Origin: Symbiodinium microadriaticum
Lineage: Eukaryota > Sar > Dinophyceae > Suessiales > Symbiodiniaceae
Direction of reading: 5' to 3'
DNA length: 64,000 nucleotides
Assembly (NCBI GenBank): GCA_001939145.1
Contig: LSRX01001382.1
Coordinates: 25,378-89,377, forward strand
Notes under the pieces: model-generated
The model's database searches: none
What the model saw: only the letters and a program-made list of their open reading frames with translations
What the model was told of the DNA's origin: nothing
Part shown: positions 20,954 through 33,814 of the stretch, in pieces
How positions within the stretch are numbered: position 1 is the first letter of the stretch
How the letters are laid out: each line of letters opens with the position of its first letter
Program-made: the position numbers and the translations under genes

Positions 20954-22420
20954 AACGGCCATGCAGCCAGAGAACAGCCTTTTCGTCTGGGGCCCCGGCT
21001 TGTTGCATTCAACATACTGTCGCACCTCAACTCTCAAACATCTCCTTCAATTGTGCTCCTCGAACCCATCTCACAGGCTACCGTCGCGGGGCTATTGCCC
21101 CATGTCCTGACGTTGCAACCAGGGGGCGTAGTTTGAGAGTTTGATCATTGGTCCCTCCGCCTGGAGAGCATCTCAAGGCGAAGGCAACGTACACAGAGAT
21201 TCGGAATGCTCAGGGCCTGGCCAGGAAACCTTCCAAGCCCAAGCACTCGATCAACTCGCCATATTCCTTCAAGATTCTTCTCCTCCAGAGTCTCCAGAGC
21301 CACTGTTCTTTTCAAGCTTCAGCAACATAGCAGCATGACTGAACCCTGAGGAAGCAGCTCTCTGTCGCTCCGATGCAGGTTGGTTTTCACCGACACCCTC
21401 GACACGTGGTACCTGCACCACAGGCCGTCAAGTGCGGCATCGAGCTGATATCTTGGTAGCACCTCACGGAAACAGCAACTAAGGTTGAGGCTTCAGCACG
21501 TGCAACTTCATGAGTTGGACCTTCCACTGGAGAAAGGCAGGTGGGAGCTTAGGAAAGAGGAAAGGCCAAATGCCTGTGCTGTCACCAATGCCACCGCCAC
21601 CCCGACCTCATGATGGCCACGGCGGCCACGGTCGGCGGGTCTAAGAGATGGAAACGACTCGAGAGATTCTGGGGACCTCACGAGTACGCTTGGGAGCAAA
21701 CCATACATGGCAGAGGAAGCCACCTCTCTCATGAATACGGATACTTACTGAGAAGGTCGAACTGCCTTCCAGTGTACAGCTCACATGCCTGCGCATAGAT
21801 TACCAACAGTCCCAGAACACCAACCTGAGCAAGCAAATGCCAGGTTTGCGAGCAGCACTGGCAAATGATGCCCCTGAAAGACTGACAGTGCTTGCAGATG
21901 CATCTTCGCAAATCCATGCACTGATCCACCGCCTGCCTTGTGCCTGGCTGTCCACATCCACTCCTCGCACTCACTAGCTTGACTTCGTCATGCTACTCTC
22001 TTGCGCCGGCTAGATGGAGGATCAATTTTCGGAGCAACGCTGACAAGTGCTGGAGAAGCTTCCAAACATCCCTGCCATCAACAATCATCAGCCTCGGACC
22101 CGGCCATCGGACAGCCCATCCTTCAATTATGGACTCGCTACTTGCAAACCTACGGTTGCACAAAGGAGTAGTTTGCAATACTCGCCCAACACCTTGCATC
22201 TTCGTCCAGGGGTCGACTTCCCGGCATACTGCTCGTGGTCAAACCGACTTCAGATGGATGATTCATCACCGCTCTTCAGATTCAAACTTGTGCGCTGCGA
22301 AGCCAGCAAACTTGCAAAAATACTGCAACTAACAGAACTCGGACCAGAATGGCTGTGTTTGCGTTGTTTCGGACTTTCGGGCTTTCCGTGAACTCTGGCT
22401 CACATGCGCCATTCCACTCC
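20954..22420. other. No firmly recognised gene; possible 3' exons of the SulP gene
   Basis: A hydrophobic minus-strand segment at about 21775-21850 (GVLGLLVIYAQACELY) could be a late membrane helix of the adjacent transporter. Nothing else could be assigned. Confidence 0.3.
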
Positions 22421-22424
22421 TGCA

Positions 22425-25400
22425 GCATGACCAAGCCCAAGTTCATCAAGATGCCAGAAAGCAAGAACCTCGCGAGTGGCAGTTCCTTCAAAGCTCTTGC
22501 CCCGGCGGAGTGGAGAGTCAGCTGAAATGTCGGACGTAAAGCACTTTGGGATGCCGGCCGCGGGAACAAGTTCATCACGGGGAACTTAGCTCAGCATCCG
22601 AGTGCTGCATCTTCGAAGCATGCGGATGCTCAGGGCTCCGGCCCCAGACAGCCACAAAGCTAGCTGCAGCACTGCTGTCAGCACCTGGAAGCCCAAGTAA
22701 CAAGGGCCAAATGTCGCAGTTTGCCTGCCCCGCAGATACCGGTTGCTGAGACTCCTGCTGCAGCCTGCAGCGTCGTACTTCCAGCTTCCTCGGACTACGG
22801 GCATCTCTTGGTGCAGGGAATTCGGGGAGCTGGGAAAGCTGCTGCGTTGAAGGTCGTCAGGCCAGGAGAGTGCGACCCAATCACCTCAGCGGAGTCTCAA
22901 GATCTGGGAGTCTTGAGCAATTTCTGGATCAGGAGGACTCGCCAAGTGACAGACCGTTCCACAACAGCCTGCGATGCCACTGGCTATGCCCGTCCATTTC
23001 ACCTGACACAAGCGCCTAAACTTACAAAAGCGCAACAGCAAGGCAACGAAAAAGGGGTTGGCAAGCAGAGAACGGAAGCGACAGTGCCTCTTCGTCCACA
23101 CCAATCATGTAACCAGTTGAGCCCTAGCAAAGTGCCAAGAGATGACGAAAGACGCGGCTGCCAAACGTCCACCACGAATGTGAATTGAGCCACGTCAGAC
23201 AGCCTCGATGCCCGCAATACGGAGCGTCAGCGAGAGAATCAGGACAAACCCCAGGCCTGCGAACAATCTAAGCATCCACAAGTCTCCGAGCTTCGCGCGA
23301 GTTTGGGGGCCCGCACCGAGGAATGTGGCCAACTTGGGTGGAAGCAAATGCCTGCGGCACTCCATTGCCCAACTATTTCCGAGTACCGACGACAGACTGA
23401 AAAATGCAGAGCATGCAGCGAGAAAGCGATTCTGCTCCTATGTTGGGCGCTTTCAGCTCCATCAACACTCGTGTCAGGCAACACCGAGAAATATTAATCA
23501 AGCTTATGTTTTTGCTATGTTGAAAAAACCATGGAATGACGACTTTGAGCAAACAGCCTATTGCGTAGAGGTGCGGTCGCAAACTCTAAGCTCTAGCAAC
23601 GGCCCGTTCTGACGATCCTCTCTGGATGAAGCAGCCTTCGATTCATGGGATTTCTCCTTCCGACCACACTTTGGAGCGGTCACCTTTTGCAGCGGCTCTC
23701 TGCACTGAGATCTCGAGCACGAGCAAAGGCGACGGCCCCGGCCCGGGCATCGGGTCGAGCGGGGGAGCAGGGGATCTTTCACAGCGCAGGGTCGTTCATC
23801 GCAGGTGAGTTTGCGGTCTTCTCCAATCTCTGCGTGGTACAAAATCAGATCTGCGCAGCCAAGCTGCAGCACCACTTGTGATGGATGTTGTTCCTCGGTC
23901 ACGAACTGTGGAACTGGGCACCCCATTGGCTGTGCTGGTTTTTGGGCCCATGGCAGTCCAAATCGACCAGAAGGGTTCGAAACTCGCTGCTGGGAACAGC
24001 CAACCGTCCTGAGCGCAATAGCTCAAACTTGCACAAGCTCACCAACAGTGTCCAACAGCGCACCGATCCTGTCTGATCTCCTCCAGGGACAAGCCGGAGA
24101 AGGCAACACACAGCCAAAAGACGACCTGCAAAGCATTGCACGTGCAAATGCCCCATCGAGTGTCCCATGCTACAGTCCGGGGCACCATGGTGGTCAGGGT
24201 TGGTGCCACGGCCAGTACCTTCACTATTGTTGGCAGGATCCCTGGTCAAGCGGATCCGGGATGCGATTTGTCCAAGGCACTCGGGCAGGGAGTCCGGCGT
24301 ACTTCAACAAGATGGAGCTGAGTGCCATGCCTTGACCGCTCTTGTGATCAGAAACATTTCTCATGCACCGTCTCTTCCAGCTTGCAGCTATTGCGCCTAC
24401 CGCGCAGAACAGCGGCCAAGGTTTATCATGCGCAGCCTGTGACCACATGAGTGGCGCGGTGCTTGCACAGTCATGCTTCGGGCCTGGGCGATGCCACTGA
24501 AGCCGCTTAGCCCATCCTCGCATCAGATGTGGTGAGCATGAGCAAGAGGAACAGACAGAGATCCCAGTCCTCCAGCACTGCAAAGGCCCCAACAAAGATG
24601 GCCAAGCCTTCAGAAGTCGCGTCTTCAAGAGGTTCGTTTGCTGAGCGAGAGCGCAAGCGCTTGCAACAAGCGGCCTATTGAGCCAAGGAAGCCCGCAACC
24701 ACAGGGTAGGGCAGATAGGAGACAACGACTGTGGCTTTCTGCCTTTGCTTTGACATTGTGCTTCGAACCCCTTCGAGGGTCTGGAATAGCAGACTGAGAC
24801 GAGATGCTCTCCCACCAGGAAGAAGACCAGGCTCATCAGGATAGTGTTCACAGGCAGTGCCAGCATAGCGGTTGCGGCCACCGCCTGTGTCGACGGGGAA
24901 TGGAGGCAGATTCCGCCGAAGGCCTATGGAGACTGTGGAGCTCATCGACTCCCGCCTCCGGCGAAAGGGTGCCGTCCTCAGCGGCGGCCTTGACGATGTC
25001 CATGACCTGACGACATCGGGCAACTGGCTGCCGCAGCTTGTCTCAATGAAGTGTGTTGAAAGCTCCCAGCAATCATCTGGTAGAACATCGTCACAGAGAT
25101 ATCTGCTGATGGAATGATCAAGGGGCACTTGCCTGAGACTTGCAAGATGCTGTGGATGCCACAATGTGGTGCTAAGATTGCCATGTTGCTCCGCATCGGC
25201 AAGATCAGGCCCGTCAAGCCGCTGCTGAACAAATGCATCGAAGTTATCACCACCTGAGGTCCCCAAGTTGTCAAGATAACGGATCGATGATCACACTTAC
25301 TGAGCTCATGCTTGTCCAAAGGACCCTCTGGGGGACTGGCTGCGCGAATTGGGTAGCCGTAGGCACCCGAGACAATGAGATGAGCGTACGACACACACGA

Positions 25401-25470
25401 AGAATAGCTCAGCCTTAGGAGAATTCCGGAAAGGATGGCAAGAAACAGCTCTGCAGCACGACTGCACTTT
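22425..25470 (-). CDS. SulP-family anion transporter (SLC26/YGR125W-like), multi-exon, incomplete
   Basis: Membrane transporter of the SulP family, which carries sulfate, other anions or related solutes. Exons in transcription order: about 25470-25370 with a first membrane helix (ELFLAILSGILL and SYAHLIVSG); about 25240-25065 with GLTGLILPMRSNM and ADISVTMFYQMIAG; about 24880-24812 with AMLALPVNTILMSLVFFLVG; 24728-24675 with SYLPYPVVAGFLGSIG, the clearest family signature; 24607 to about 24510 with LAIFVGAFAVLEDW; and about 22493-22425 with ELPLARFLLSGILMNLGLVM. The last two well-defined exons are joined by a 67-bp GC-AG intron (24674-24608) that keeps phase. A C-terminal STAS domain, typical of the family, was not securely found; intervening exons in 22.5-24.5 kb are unresolved. 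Family assignment rests on motif recall; substrate is unknown. Confidence 0.72.
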
Positions 25471-28400
25471 CCAGAGCGGGGCTCCAGGAACCATGGGGCA
25501 GAACAAGGTTTGGGAAAAGCTGCCTCTTCAAAGGCGTCAACGCTCACATACCAAAAGCTTCTGGCTATTGCACCCAGGAGGCAAGAAGAGCGGGACCGCA
25601 GCCGAACATGCAGAGAGCCAGGATTTCCTAGCTTTCCATGCACAGCTGCTGACCGAAGCGAGAAGTGCAGAGCCCCTACGGACTACTTCATGATGGATTC
25701 GTACTTCTGGGATTCGAGGTCAGCAGGCTGGACGAAACTGGACTTGAGTGCAAGAATCCAGTCTCGCAGGCTTAGACGACCTCCATCTGCCTCGGCGCCA
25801 AGTGCACAGCTACTGTACCGTCAATTGAAGTTCGCTCCTCCATGACCAGCGCAGTCAAGAGCGCCGACAGAAGCAGAACTCTTCAAGAAAACTTAAACAG
25901 CAGCCCAGTGGCACGCTTCTTCGATGCCGGGGGATTGTACGGATCCATCACAGCCATGATGGAGCGCTGCTGCTGACGCTTCCTGTATCTCTCCCCGGTC
26001 GTCTCCTCGCACTGCATGGATCTGCACGGCACGACACCGTCCAGGCACCATGACCCTCCTGGCGATCCATGGGTGGTAGCCGTTGGCCGACCGGGGTATG
26101 TAGCAGCGCATCACTTGGCAAAGCACCGGTCATGGCCGGCCAATGAAGGCAAGTTGACCTAGTCAATGCCTGGAAGACTGCAAAGAACTGCAAATGATAT
26201 ATGTGGCTGCTCTATCTGTCTATGCTGTCTGTCTATGCAGCGATGAACCTGTTCAAGCTTTTGGCGAACAGCGAAGGATACATGTCCTACAGATGAATGA
26301 AACAACATCTAATTGTTGGCTCTCTGAGTTCAAGTCGAGAAGTGTCACATCAAGCGATCAACCCGATTTAGCTTGACATCCTTCACATCTTACCAGGTCT
26401 TACCAGCATCATCACTCCAGGTAATACAAAGGATCCTCGCCCGGCATCCCTCATCAACTTTTTGGAACCCTGCCTTGTCAGCAAGTGATCAGGATCGCGA
26501 CTCGCGCAAAATCCATTCATACCACGCTTCCACACCAAAGCCAAGTCTCGCGAAGGTGCATGCTTAAAAAGGGTTGTTTGGGGAAGCATGGACGGATTCC
26601 ACATACCGGGTGGGCTATGTACAATTCCCGTGTGCTCATCCCAGGGATCGGACAAGCACACGAGGACTGAGGAGAGTGGATGAGTGGATACCCATCGTCT
26701 CGCACCTACGGAACTCAGTGCAAGCTTCAGCTTAAAGCTCTGTCTTCTCCTCTCGGCATTGATCTTCCTGCCCAAGGCATGCTGCGCTGTGCGACGAGGA
26801 GCTGGGGCTCACAAAACCCAGCAACGATGTGCAGCTTTCCGTGGCTACTGCCTTACGATGCCTTGCGGCCTTGCAGCTGCCGAAGGTCCAGAATGCGGGG
26901 GCAGAGCGGTGATCAAACACGCTCCAGATGGACAGATGCGGTTGGTTTTGATTCGGCTAGGTGTCTTAACTTGCCTGGTGGAGAAAAACACGGCAACTCC
27001 GGCTGGTTTGGGCCAACAGTGGAAACACTGGCTCGCATCTTCTCTTCTGCTGGCCCGTGTGCTAGTCCTACATTCGAACACTCATGATGCTGCCGCCCGC
27101 CGCCTTCCAAACCCAAAACGATGTAGGCGATGTGGGTGGAGGGGGCAAGCAAGGGAGGGGTGCATGGAGTGCAAGCTGGGCCATCTCGAGGAAGGTGATA
27201 TCAAGACGCAGGGAGGAATGCGCCAAAATGTGTTCCCTGGGTTCATGGAGTTTCGAGCATACGACCAGTCGGTGAAGCTAAGTGTCGCACGGCCCAAACA
27301 GCCGACAATCCTAATGGGCCTTTGATACGAATTCTTATTCCGGCAGAATGTGTCCCAGTCAGAGTGTATTATCAGGTGTGGAGTAGAGAGGGTGCAGTAG
27401 GTAGGGAGGGCTGCACGTGTGGCTTTCCGAGTTCTGCAAGCGTAGGCTTTATGAGAAAGATTTGCCGTGCCTGGATTTGCGATTCAAGAGATTTCGGATA
27501 ACAGGATTGCAATCAAAACCCAAGCCATGCAGGTACTGTTAGAGTGCAGCCTTGAACTGGTCTGACCATCGCTTGGTCTCCGTCAAGTAGAAGGTGCTCC
27601 TGGGAGAATCGCTCCTTCCCAAGAGGCTCTGCTGAGAGGTTCTTAGGGCCACGGCGGCTTCGGCTCGTAGCTGCCGTACTTTGCTCCTGAAAAGTCTTGA
27701 CTCGTGCCACGGGCACGCGCTCGGTCACTCGGCAAGATGCCTTTCCACGATCGATGGCGCTTCGCAGGCTCGATCTGCGTGCCCTCGCCCCACTCATTGT
27801 AGGAAGTGACCTTTCAACATTGAGAGAACACTGAATGGGCACAGGGGCGGCCTTCGGCGTCTAGAGTCTGGGTGGCCAGGCTGATACAGCATAGGGCCGA
27901 CCTGGCTTCATTCTACCTAGCTACCTAGCTTGCCATCCAACGAGTGCTTCCGCGCAAAGTGACTTGAGCTTTGCATTTTTTGTCAAGTCACTGCCCACGG
28001 CTGCGGACCACATGCGGCTGTAGTACCTCAAACGAGACGTGATTCCAGGACAGTCTGTCAGGGTAAAGCTCTGCAGAGACGAAGCGCTCAACCCTACAGA
28101 CGAGAGTGTCGCACTCCCCGCCCTTCCTTTCTCGAATGTTGTGCGAATTCCAGGGTCTGACCCGCGTGTCATCGTACCTCAGACTCAACGTGCCGAAGAA
28201 AACTGCGCAAGTTGGTGGTGTTTTCGCACCGCGCCGCACTGCAAACGAGCCGGCTGCACCCGGGACCAACTGACGGCACAAAAAGCTTACCAAGCTTCTT
28301 GAGTCTCCTCGGTCCACACGTATTTCAAGTGGCTGCAGGCAACAGGAGCTGTCGAAAATTGCTTTGGCAGTGGTATCTTCGCCAATGCATGGAGCACTGA

Positions 28401-30465
28401 GGCAGCACCAAGTAGTGATTGGAACACTTGTCGCTCAAAGGCAATGGGTTCATGTGTCGAGTATGCTGCCTCCTGCTCAGGCACCAATGCTCACCAGTCA
28501 TGAAGTGATTCGTATCTTGGTGATGCTTCGGATCGAAGGCACGAGGCCAAGCCAGTGCTGCCAGTGGCATTGAGGCGTGCTACACACGAGATAGAACTGT
28601 CAAATGACCAATGGCGGAGTCACATGCACTTCAATTCAGAAGCTGGCGCTGCAGTGTCTTTCCAGCTTTTTGTGTTAGATCCTGGCCGGCGGCAGCTGTG
28701 CAACAATGCACAGGTTCGTGCACAAAGCAAGCTGCCTGGTGTGAAGCCCTCGGCAGCAAAGTAGGTGTACCTGGCACGCGCATGCCTGGTTTGAAGTCCT
28801 AGGACTCCTTGCTCGGCCGATGACCGTCGAGACTTAACACCGCACCCACAGTGGTATTCCCTTTACTGGAGGGAGAGGGGAAGGCGGAAGGAGCCGTAGA
28901 GCAGGAGAATGCACGGAGCTTGAAGCTTGCTGGGGTTCCAAATCCATGTCGCTGGATCACTACATTGCGATTTCAAAGGAGATGCAGAGCGAGTTTGCGA
29001 CAGGACAACAAGGGGAAGGCACGCCCCGTCGAATCCGCCATCCTCTACGAACCGAATATCTTCTCGCCCACCGCCATTCCCAATCCATAAGCACCTGGGA
29101 TGTGAGCAGAGCATGCTACAGACTGCCCTTCGCCTGTCATTGAATTGAAGCGACACTCCGGCGGAAAGCATTTTGGATGGGGCGAGGCTTCTGTTCAAGA
29201 GTGACTTGAGTGGAGTCGTTTGTACAACTTGGTGCTCTACATGCGGCCATTTTCAGCCACACGCAAGAACTCCAAGGCAATTGCAGAGTGAGACATCGTT
29301 AGCCCTTAGATAACCCTTGAAGACTCCATTCATCGCAAATTCATGTGCACAAACGATCTCTTCACAGAGGACTGTGTGTCCTTTCTACCCCCGCTCCCTT
29401 CGCACAGCTCACGGACAAGACTGTGGCAGTATAACTGGCCTCGTAGCCCGATGCTGGCAGCGTGACAGTCTCCCTGGTCCTTGCACCGAGCCCCTCGCAC
29501 GGCCGAAGCTCTCGAGCTTGAGAACATCAGCTGGGGGCAGGAAGCTGATGCCTGGACCTCGCCATGAAAATCGTGATGCTGACGCTCAAGCTGGGAGACA
29601 GCACACACGTGAACAGCACACACATCAGACACACGCCTGACGCTGGAAGAGCTGGAAGTAGAGGCGGGCGGCGCATGGGCCCACGTCGCCACCCACCTAT
29701 GTTGCTGTTGAAATGACATGAACATCATGAACACACGTGCGGAGGCCAAGGTCGTCGCCGCTGAGGCGCTGAAGAGCGCACCTTGCAGTGAGAGGAGCTC
29801 CTGAACTCCAGAACGCCCAGGCGCACGGAATTCCACCATACCAGGAAACTTCAAGTCCTCTGCCGGGAGCAGGTTCTCACCATGCGGCCTGCGGAGTAAG
29901 GCTTCAAGCCTGAGCATCGAAGGCACTGACATGTGACACGCCAGTAGCTCCGATGAAACTCTGAGGCCGAGGCCATGGGCAGGCCTCGCTTGCTGCAGAG
30001 CCTTAGTAGCTTAGAGGTGCCGTGCGTGAACCTAACAGCGCCTCTTGCCAGGGGGCTGAAGGGGTCACGGCACACCAGCGCCACCAGCAGCCGTGCCTAA
30101 GCAGCTGAGATGAAAAGAGAGGCAGCGGGACCAGCTGGGGGTCGGGACCAAATGTTGCGCCTCCGGCTTGGGCAGCCTCAGAAATGAGCGGACAGGACAG
30201 AAACAGAAAACGCGCAGAACACAACACAACACCACTCTTGCGCCGTATGCAGCGTTCTTTGATCTCTGCTTCAGCTGGGTTGCTCTGGCCACACCGCATC
30301 CGAGTCCAGCCCTTGGTGTTACACCAAAGCGCCACCCGATCGCCCCATGAGTGAAACCCGAGCTCAGCCAAGCTTTGCACGCTGCAGAACTGCACGGAGT
30401 GTCTGTTCGTTTCCCAAGCTGAAGATGCACTGCATGGCCAGCTCCTTGTCTAGCTAGAACAGCTA
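25471..30465. other. No recognised gene
   Basis: The longest open frame is on the plus strand at 26684-27325 (213 codons, with a hydrophobic N-terminus resembling a signal peptide). It has no recognisable domain and opposes the gene orientation of the window, so I do not call it. Minus frames at 26383-26775 and 29330-29932 are likewise unassigned. Confidence 0.4.
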
Positions 30466-31021
30466 CTAGCTGTCATCCGACACCGACTGTCCCTTCGAGC
30501 ATAATTTTTCTCGGGTACAGCCTGAGGGCGCCACCACACGGCCAGCGGCCAAGTAATCGAAAACGCCCGCCAGCACCGGGCAGTCCTTGAATTCTTCACC
30601 CGTCCATGCGTCGAATGCAAGAAAAAAGCTGTAAAGGTAATTCATAGTCCTCATGCCCCAGACTGTGTGACCTTGGACACACCTTGCGAGCGACAATTCT
30701 CCCAGAGCCGGAGGCTACAAGGCCAGAGTCCGAAAGGCAAGAGGCCTCTGGCGTGAAACCCGGCCTCAACAAGGCAGGTGCTTATAGCAGAGTAAGGCAC
30801 AGTAAGCAAGGTTAAGCGACTAAGGCACTGACTCTGCCATCAAGGCATCTGGAGTCACCTTGGTGTGAAAAAGCGACATGGGGTCCAAAGCTTAAGAACA
30901 GCACAGACCCGTAGCCTGGGTTGCTCACCTCTGTGGCGGCGTCTTTGGCCGTCTTGACTGGTGCATCTTTTTTTGCTTCTCTGGGCGGATCTTTTGATTT
31001 CGAAGCCTTCGGTGGAGACAT
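30466..31021 (-). CDS. Two-exon gene for a 113-residue protein of unknown function
   Basis: Exon 1 is 31021-30929 (31 codons) and begins ATG with a Lys/Asp/Ala-rich leader (MSPPKASKSKDPPREAKKD). It ends GAG before a strong donor GTGAGC. Exon 2 is 30714-30466, entered after a pyrimidine-rich TTGTAG acceptor in the same phase, and ends in TAG. The second exon reads ALGELSLARCV, then an aromatic-rich segment (MNYLYSFFLAFDAWTGEEF) and VFDYLAAGRVV. The phase match, consensus splice sites and natural stop give some support that the gene is real. I do not recognise the family. The basic leader could be a targeting or nucleic-acid-binding tail. A gene with further exons is also possible. Confidence 0.42.
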
Positions 31022-32082
31022 GCGCCCAGCCTCAAAAGGAGAAGCTCGAAGGTTGGGGCTTGGACGGTGCAACAATGCACGACCGCACTGAGGACAGTTC
31101 CCCCGACCGCTGCGGCATCCTGATGGCGACGACTCATTATCTCAAAGATCTGACGGGTGCAGAGGTGACACAGGCCAGGAACCTTCCGAATTTCAATCCA
31201 TGTGAGCAGAGACTTAGCATGCCTTGCGGTCGAGTCCGTATACTTGACACTCAAGACAAGTCGAGCCGGGAGTGGTGCAGTTCGTTTGACATCTGCCTGA
31301 AATTCACCCCCAGCCGCAGTGCACCTGGGGACAGGTCCAGCAGCCGTCGTCTGAACCTCCACTCGCCGCACCGCCTCAGTGCAAGGGATACACTACATAC
31401 ATTTTACATGTCCATGTACAACATCTGGGAGCGCTCGCATCGCAGGTCGGCGTCGGAGCAGCCTGGCTAGGCGGCACGTGTGGATGCAGGACGCATGCGA
31501 GGATCAAGAGACACTTTCCGCCGAATGTGGCTGCAACAGATGCTGCCTCGAAGTGCCAGGATGTTGACGTGATCGACGGTGATCGATTTTGCAGCCTTCC
31601 CGAACAGCGGCAGCTGCTTCCACTTCCATTTGGTCCGGCCCGGCCTCACATCCTCCTCGAGCTGTGAGGGATGCATCGTCGGCCTGGGCTTTCGTCGCCC
31701 ACAACTCGCGCACAGGAGCGAATGCGCTGCCGCACTGGATGGGGCTGATAGGCCCTGATAGGCCTCTTTAACTGTCCTCGCAGCACTCCAGCTTCATCAA
31801 CAGCGCTACTGTACCTGCAGCTTCGCTGCCGCAGTCTGCGCAATAAATACGAAGCTGTAGTTGTAACCTCTGCGGTAACTCCTTGCACAACTCGTGCGTG
31901 TCTCTGGGCTTTTGGACTTGAGTGAGCCATGAAGAATACAAGGAGTCTGCAGAAACCGGACCTGTGCCGGGTCGAAGTCTCAGAGAATGAGACACTTGAA
32001 TGGATTTAGGCCTGCTACTCACCGACCCGTGCAAGCTTGGAACGAGTCAGCGCCATTGTAGCGAAGTGACCAAGCGCTCGTT
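31022..32082. other. No recognised gene
   Basis: Short frames on both strands without motifs. The stretch lies between the TMBIM stop codon and the upstream side of the 113-residue gene. Confidence 0.5.
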
Positions 32083-33814
32083 CTAGTCCCTGTTAGAGAG
32101 AGCAATCTTCACCATTATCTCGAGGATGTACCTGCGGGCGACGCAAGTCAGCAGCTACACTGGCATGAACTCTAAAGTCGCACAAGAACAGGTTGACGAT
32201 ATCCAAATACAGCTGGATGGCACCCTTAGCCCAATGGCATTGGCCAGAATCCGTACAGGAAGCATTGCACAGTGTGGCAGAACGCAGTGTCAACGCAGCT
32301 GCTGAGGCTGTATCTTGGACATAATCGTCGCAGTTCATCTGGTTGAGGATTCGCCACGTGTCAAACACGATGTAGGCACAGAAGATGCCAGCGCCTTCGA
32401 TTGTAATCACCCAACGGCCCAAAAGTGCAGACAATGGCGCAGCCCCGTCCTGCAAAGGAGAAGAGCAGGCCTGTCCATCCCATCTGCCTGGCTTCGACTC
32501 CATTTGGCTCTGGGGCACTTCTCTGGAGTTTATGGCTGCTTCACACAAGCCAGACGTACAGCGATGGAAAGAACACCTGGGCGCAGCTTTGTCTTGCAAG
32601 CAGACATCGAAGGGGCAAGGACTGAACGAGCAGCTATCTTCGTGCAAAATGTGCTGCACAAGCAGCGTGATTGAAGTTATTCTACTGATGTGCTTTATGG
32701 ATTTTCCTGCTGAGCTTCTGCATGCCTCAAGTTTGCGAGGTCAGGTCGCAGAACACGAAACTGCGTTGCAAGCTCCGGACGCTAAGGAGGCTGAAGACGA
32801 CGAGTCCGAACCTCAATCCGGAACACTTTTCCATACTTTCTGCACTTCACGGGACTGACGAGTTTTGAGATCGAAACAGCAAAGGCCAGAGAGCAGCTCC
32901 CAGAAAGGAGAAGTCTCGCTTCGACTTGAATGTGTACCTTCCATCGGACCCATCGGAACCCTGATTGAAGGCAAACGCGGTAAGCTGCCATGCACTGCCA
33001 AATTGATACTTCAAGGGGCACAAGGTCAAGCCCAGTGTCAGCAAGGAAGTAATCACCGCCGCCTGCACCACCAGCTCGCCTCTGCATCAGGCAAATCTCG
33101 GGTCACGAGCAAAGCACGGAGACTTCTCGGAACGGCGATAGAGCTGGCGTGGCACTCCCAAGCATATCGAAAGGACCAGGGTGCATAGAGTTGTCACGGC
33201 AACAGGCACAAGCGAAGCCAAAACAAACAGCAAGCGACTACCACGCGTCGCGAGCCAGAATTAAGTCTGCACAGCCCAGCACATGCTGATCAGGCAAACC
33301 TGCTTGGTTAGGCAACGTTTGCACACAAAAAGCTTAGTGCTTACAAAAGTCAAGAAGGCAGGAACCCGCATCTCAAATAGTTCAAAGCTCGAATCATCGG
33401 CCTACCAGTTCCGGAAAACTGTATTTGCAGCGAACCTAGTCCGATGGCCGCCACCATCGCACAGACAACTCCGACATCCAGCGACATGACCTCAAACAAA
33501 AGAACCCAAGATCAGCGCACGTGGTTTAGAAGCCTTCGTATTTCCAGTTCCTAGGACGCCATCACAAGGCTCGGAAGTCCTGAACCAGCAAGCCTCGAGC
33601 CACGTTTGCGCTGCGCACTTTTGCAGCAAGGAGGCTGCCGTGAGGAAGCACAGGCCCAGCATGTTGATAGGATAGCGGTCCTTTCCCCTGAGCACGTCGT
33701 AGCACGATGCTTTTTGGACGCACTGAGCAATGCTCAACGGGCATCCATCTGAAGTTCAGCCCGGGACAGTTGGCACATCGCCAATGCGACCAAGCTGGCA
33801 ATAAGCGTTCCCCA
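32083..33814 (-). CDS. Bax-inhibitor-1/TMBIM family membrane protein, multi-exon, 5' incomplete
   Basis: Multi-pass membrane protein of the BI-1/TMBIM family, which sits in ER, Golgi or other membranes and moderates calcium release and cell death in other eukaryotes. Exons: 33814-33777 (WGTLIASLVALAM); 33687-33639 (GKDRYPINMLGLCFLT); 33490-33436 (VMSLDVGVVCAMVAAIGLG); 33079-33022 (ELVVQAAVITSLLTLGLTL); 32937 to about 32870 (YTFKSKRDFSFLGAAL); 32394-32315 (GAGIFCAYIVFDTWRILNQM to DDYVQ); 32224-32184 (GAIQLYLDIVNLFL); 32131-32083 (YILEIMVKIAL to stop TAG). Most junctions keep phase. Introns are tiny (52-88 bp), apart from 33638-33491 (148 bp), 33435-33080 (356 bp) and the unresolved gap before 32394. 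Donors include GT, GC (33638) and GA (32314). The YTF-K-DFSFLGAAL and GAIQLYLDIVNLFLYIL motifs are diagnostic. N-terminal exons with the start codon were not found above 33814. Confidence 0.9.

Noticed and set aside
26684-27325. 213-codon plus-strand open frame with hydrophobic N-terminus
   Set aside because: No domain motif, wrong orientation for the array, and composition like surrounding non-coding DNA; length alone is not enough.
33190-33330. Hydrophobic minus-strand stretch inside the largest TMBIM intron
   Set aside because: The flanking exons join in phase into the family consensus without it, so it is not needed as an exon.
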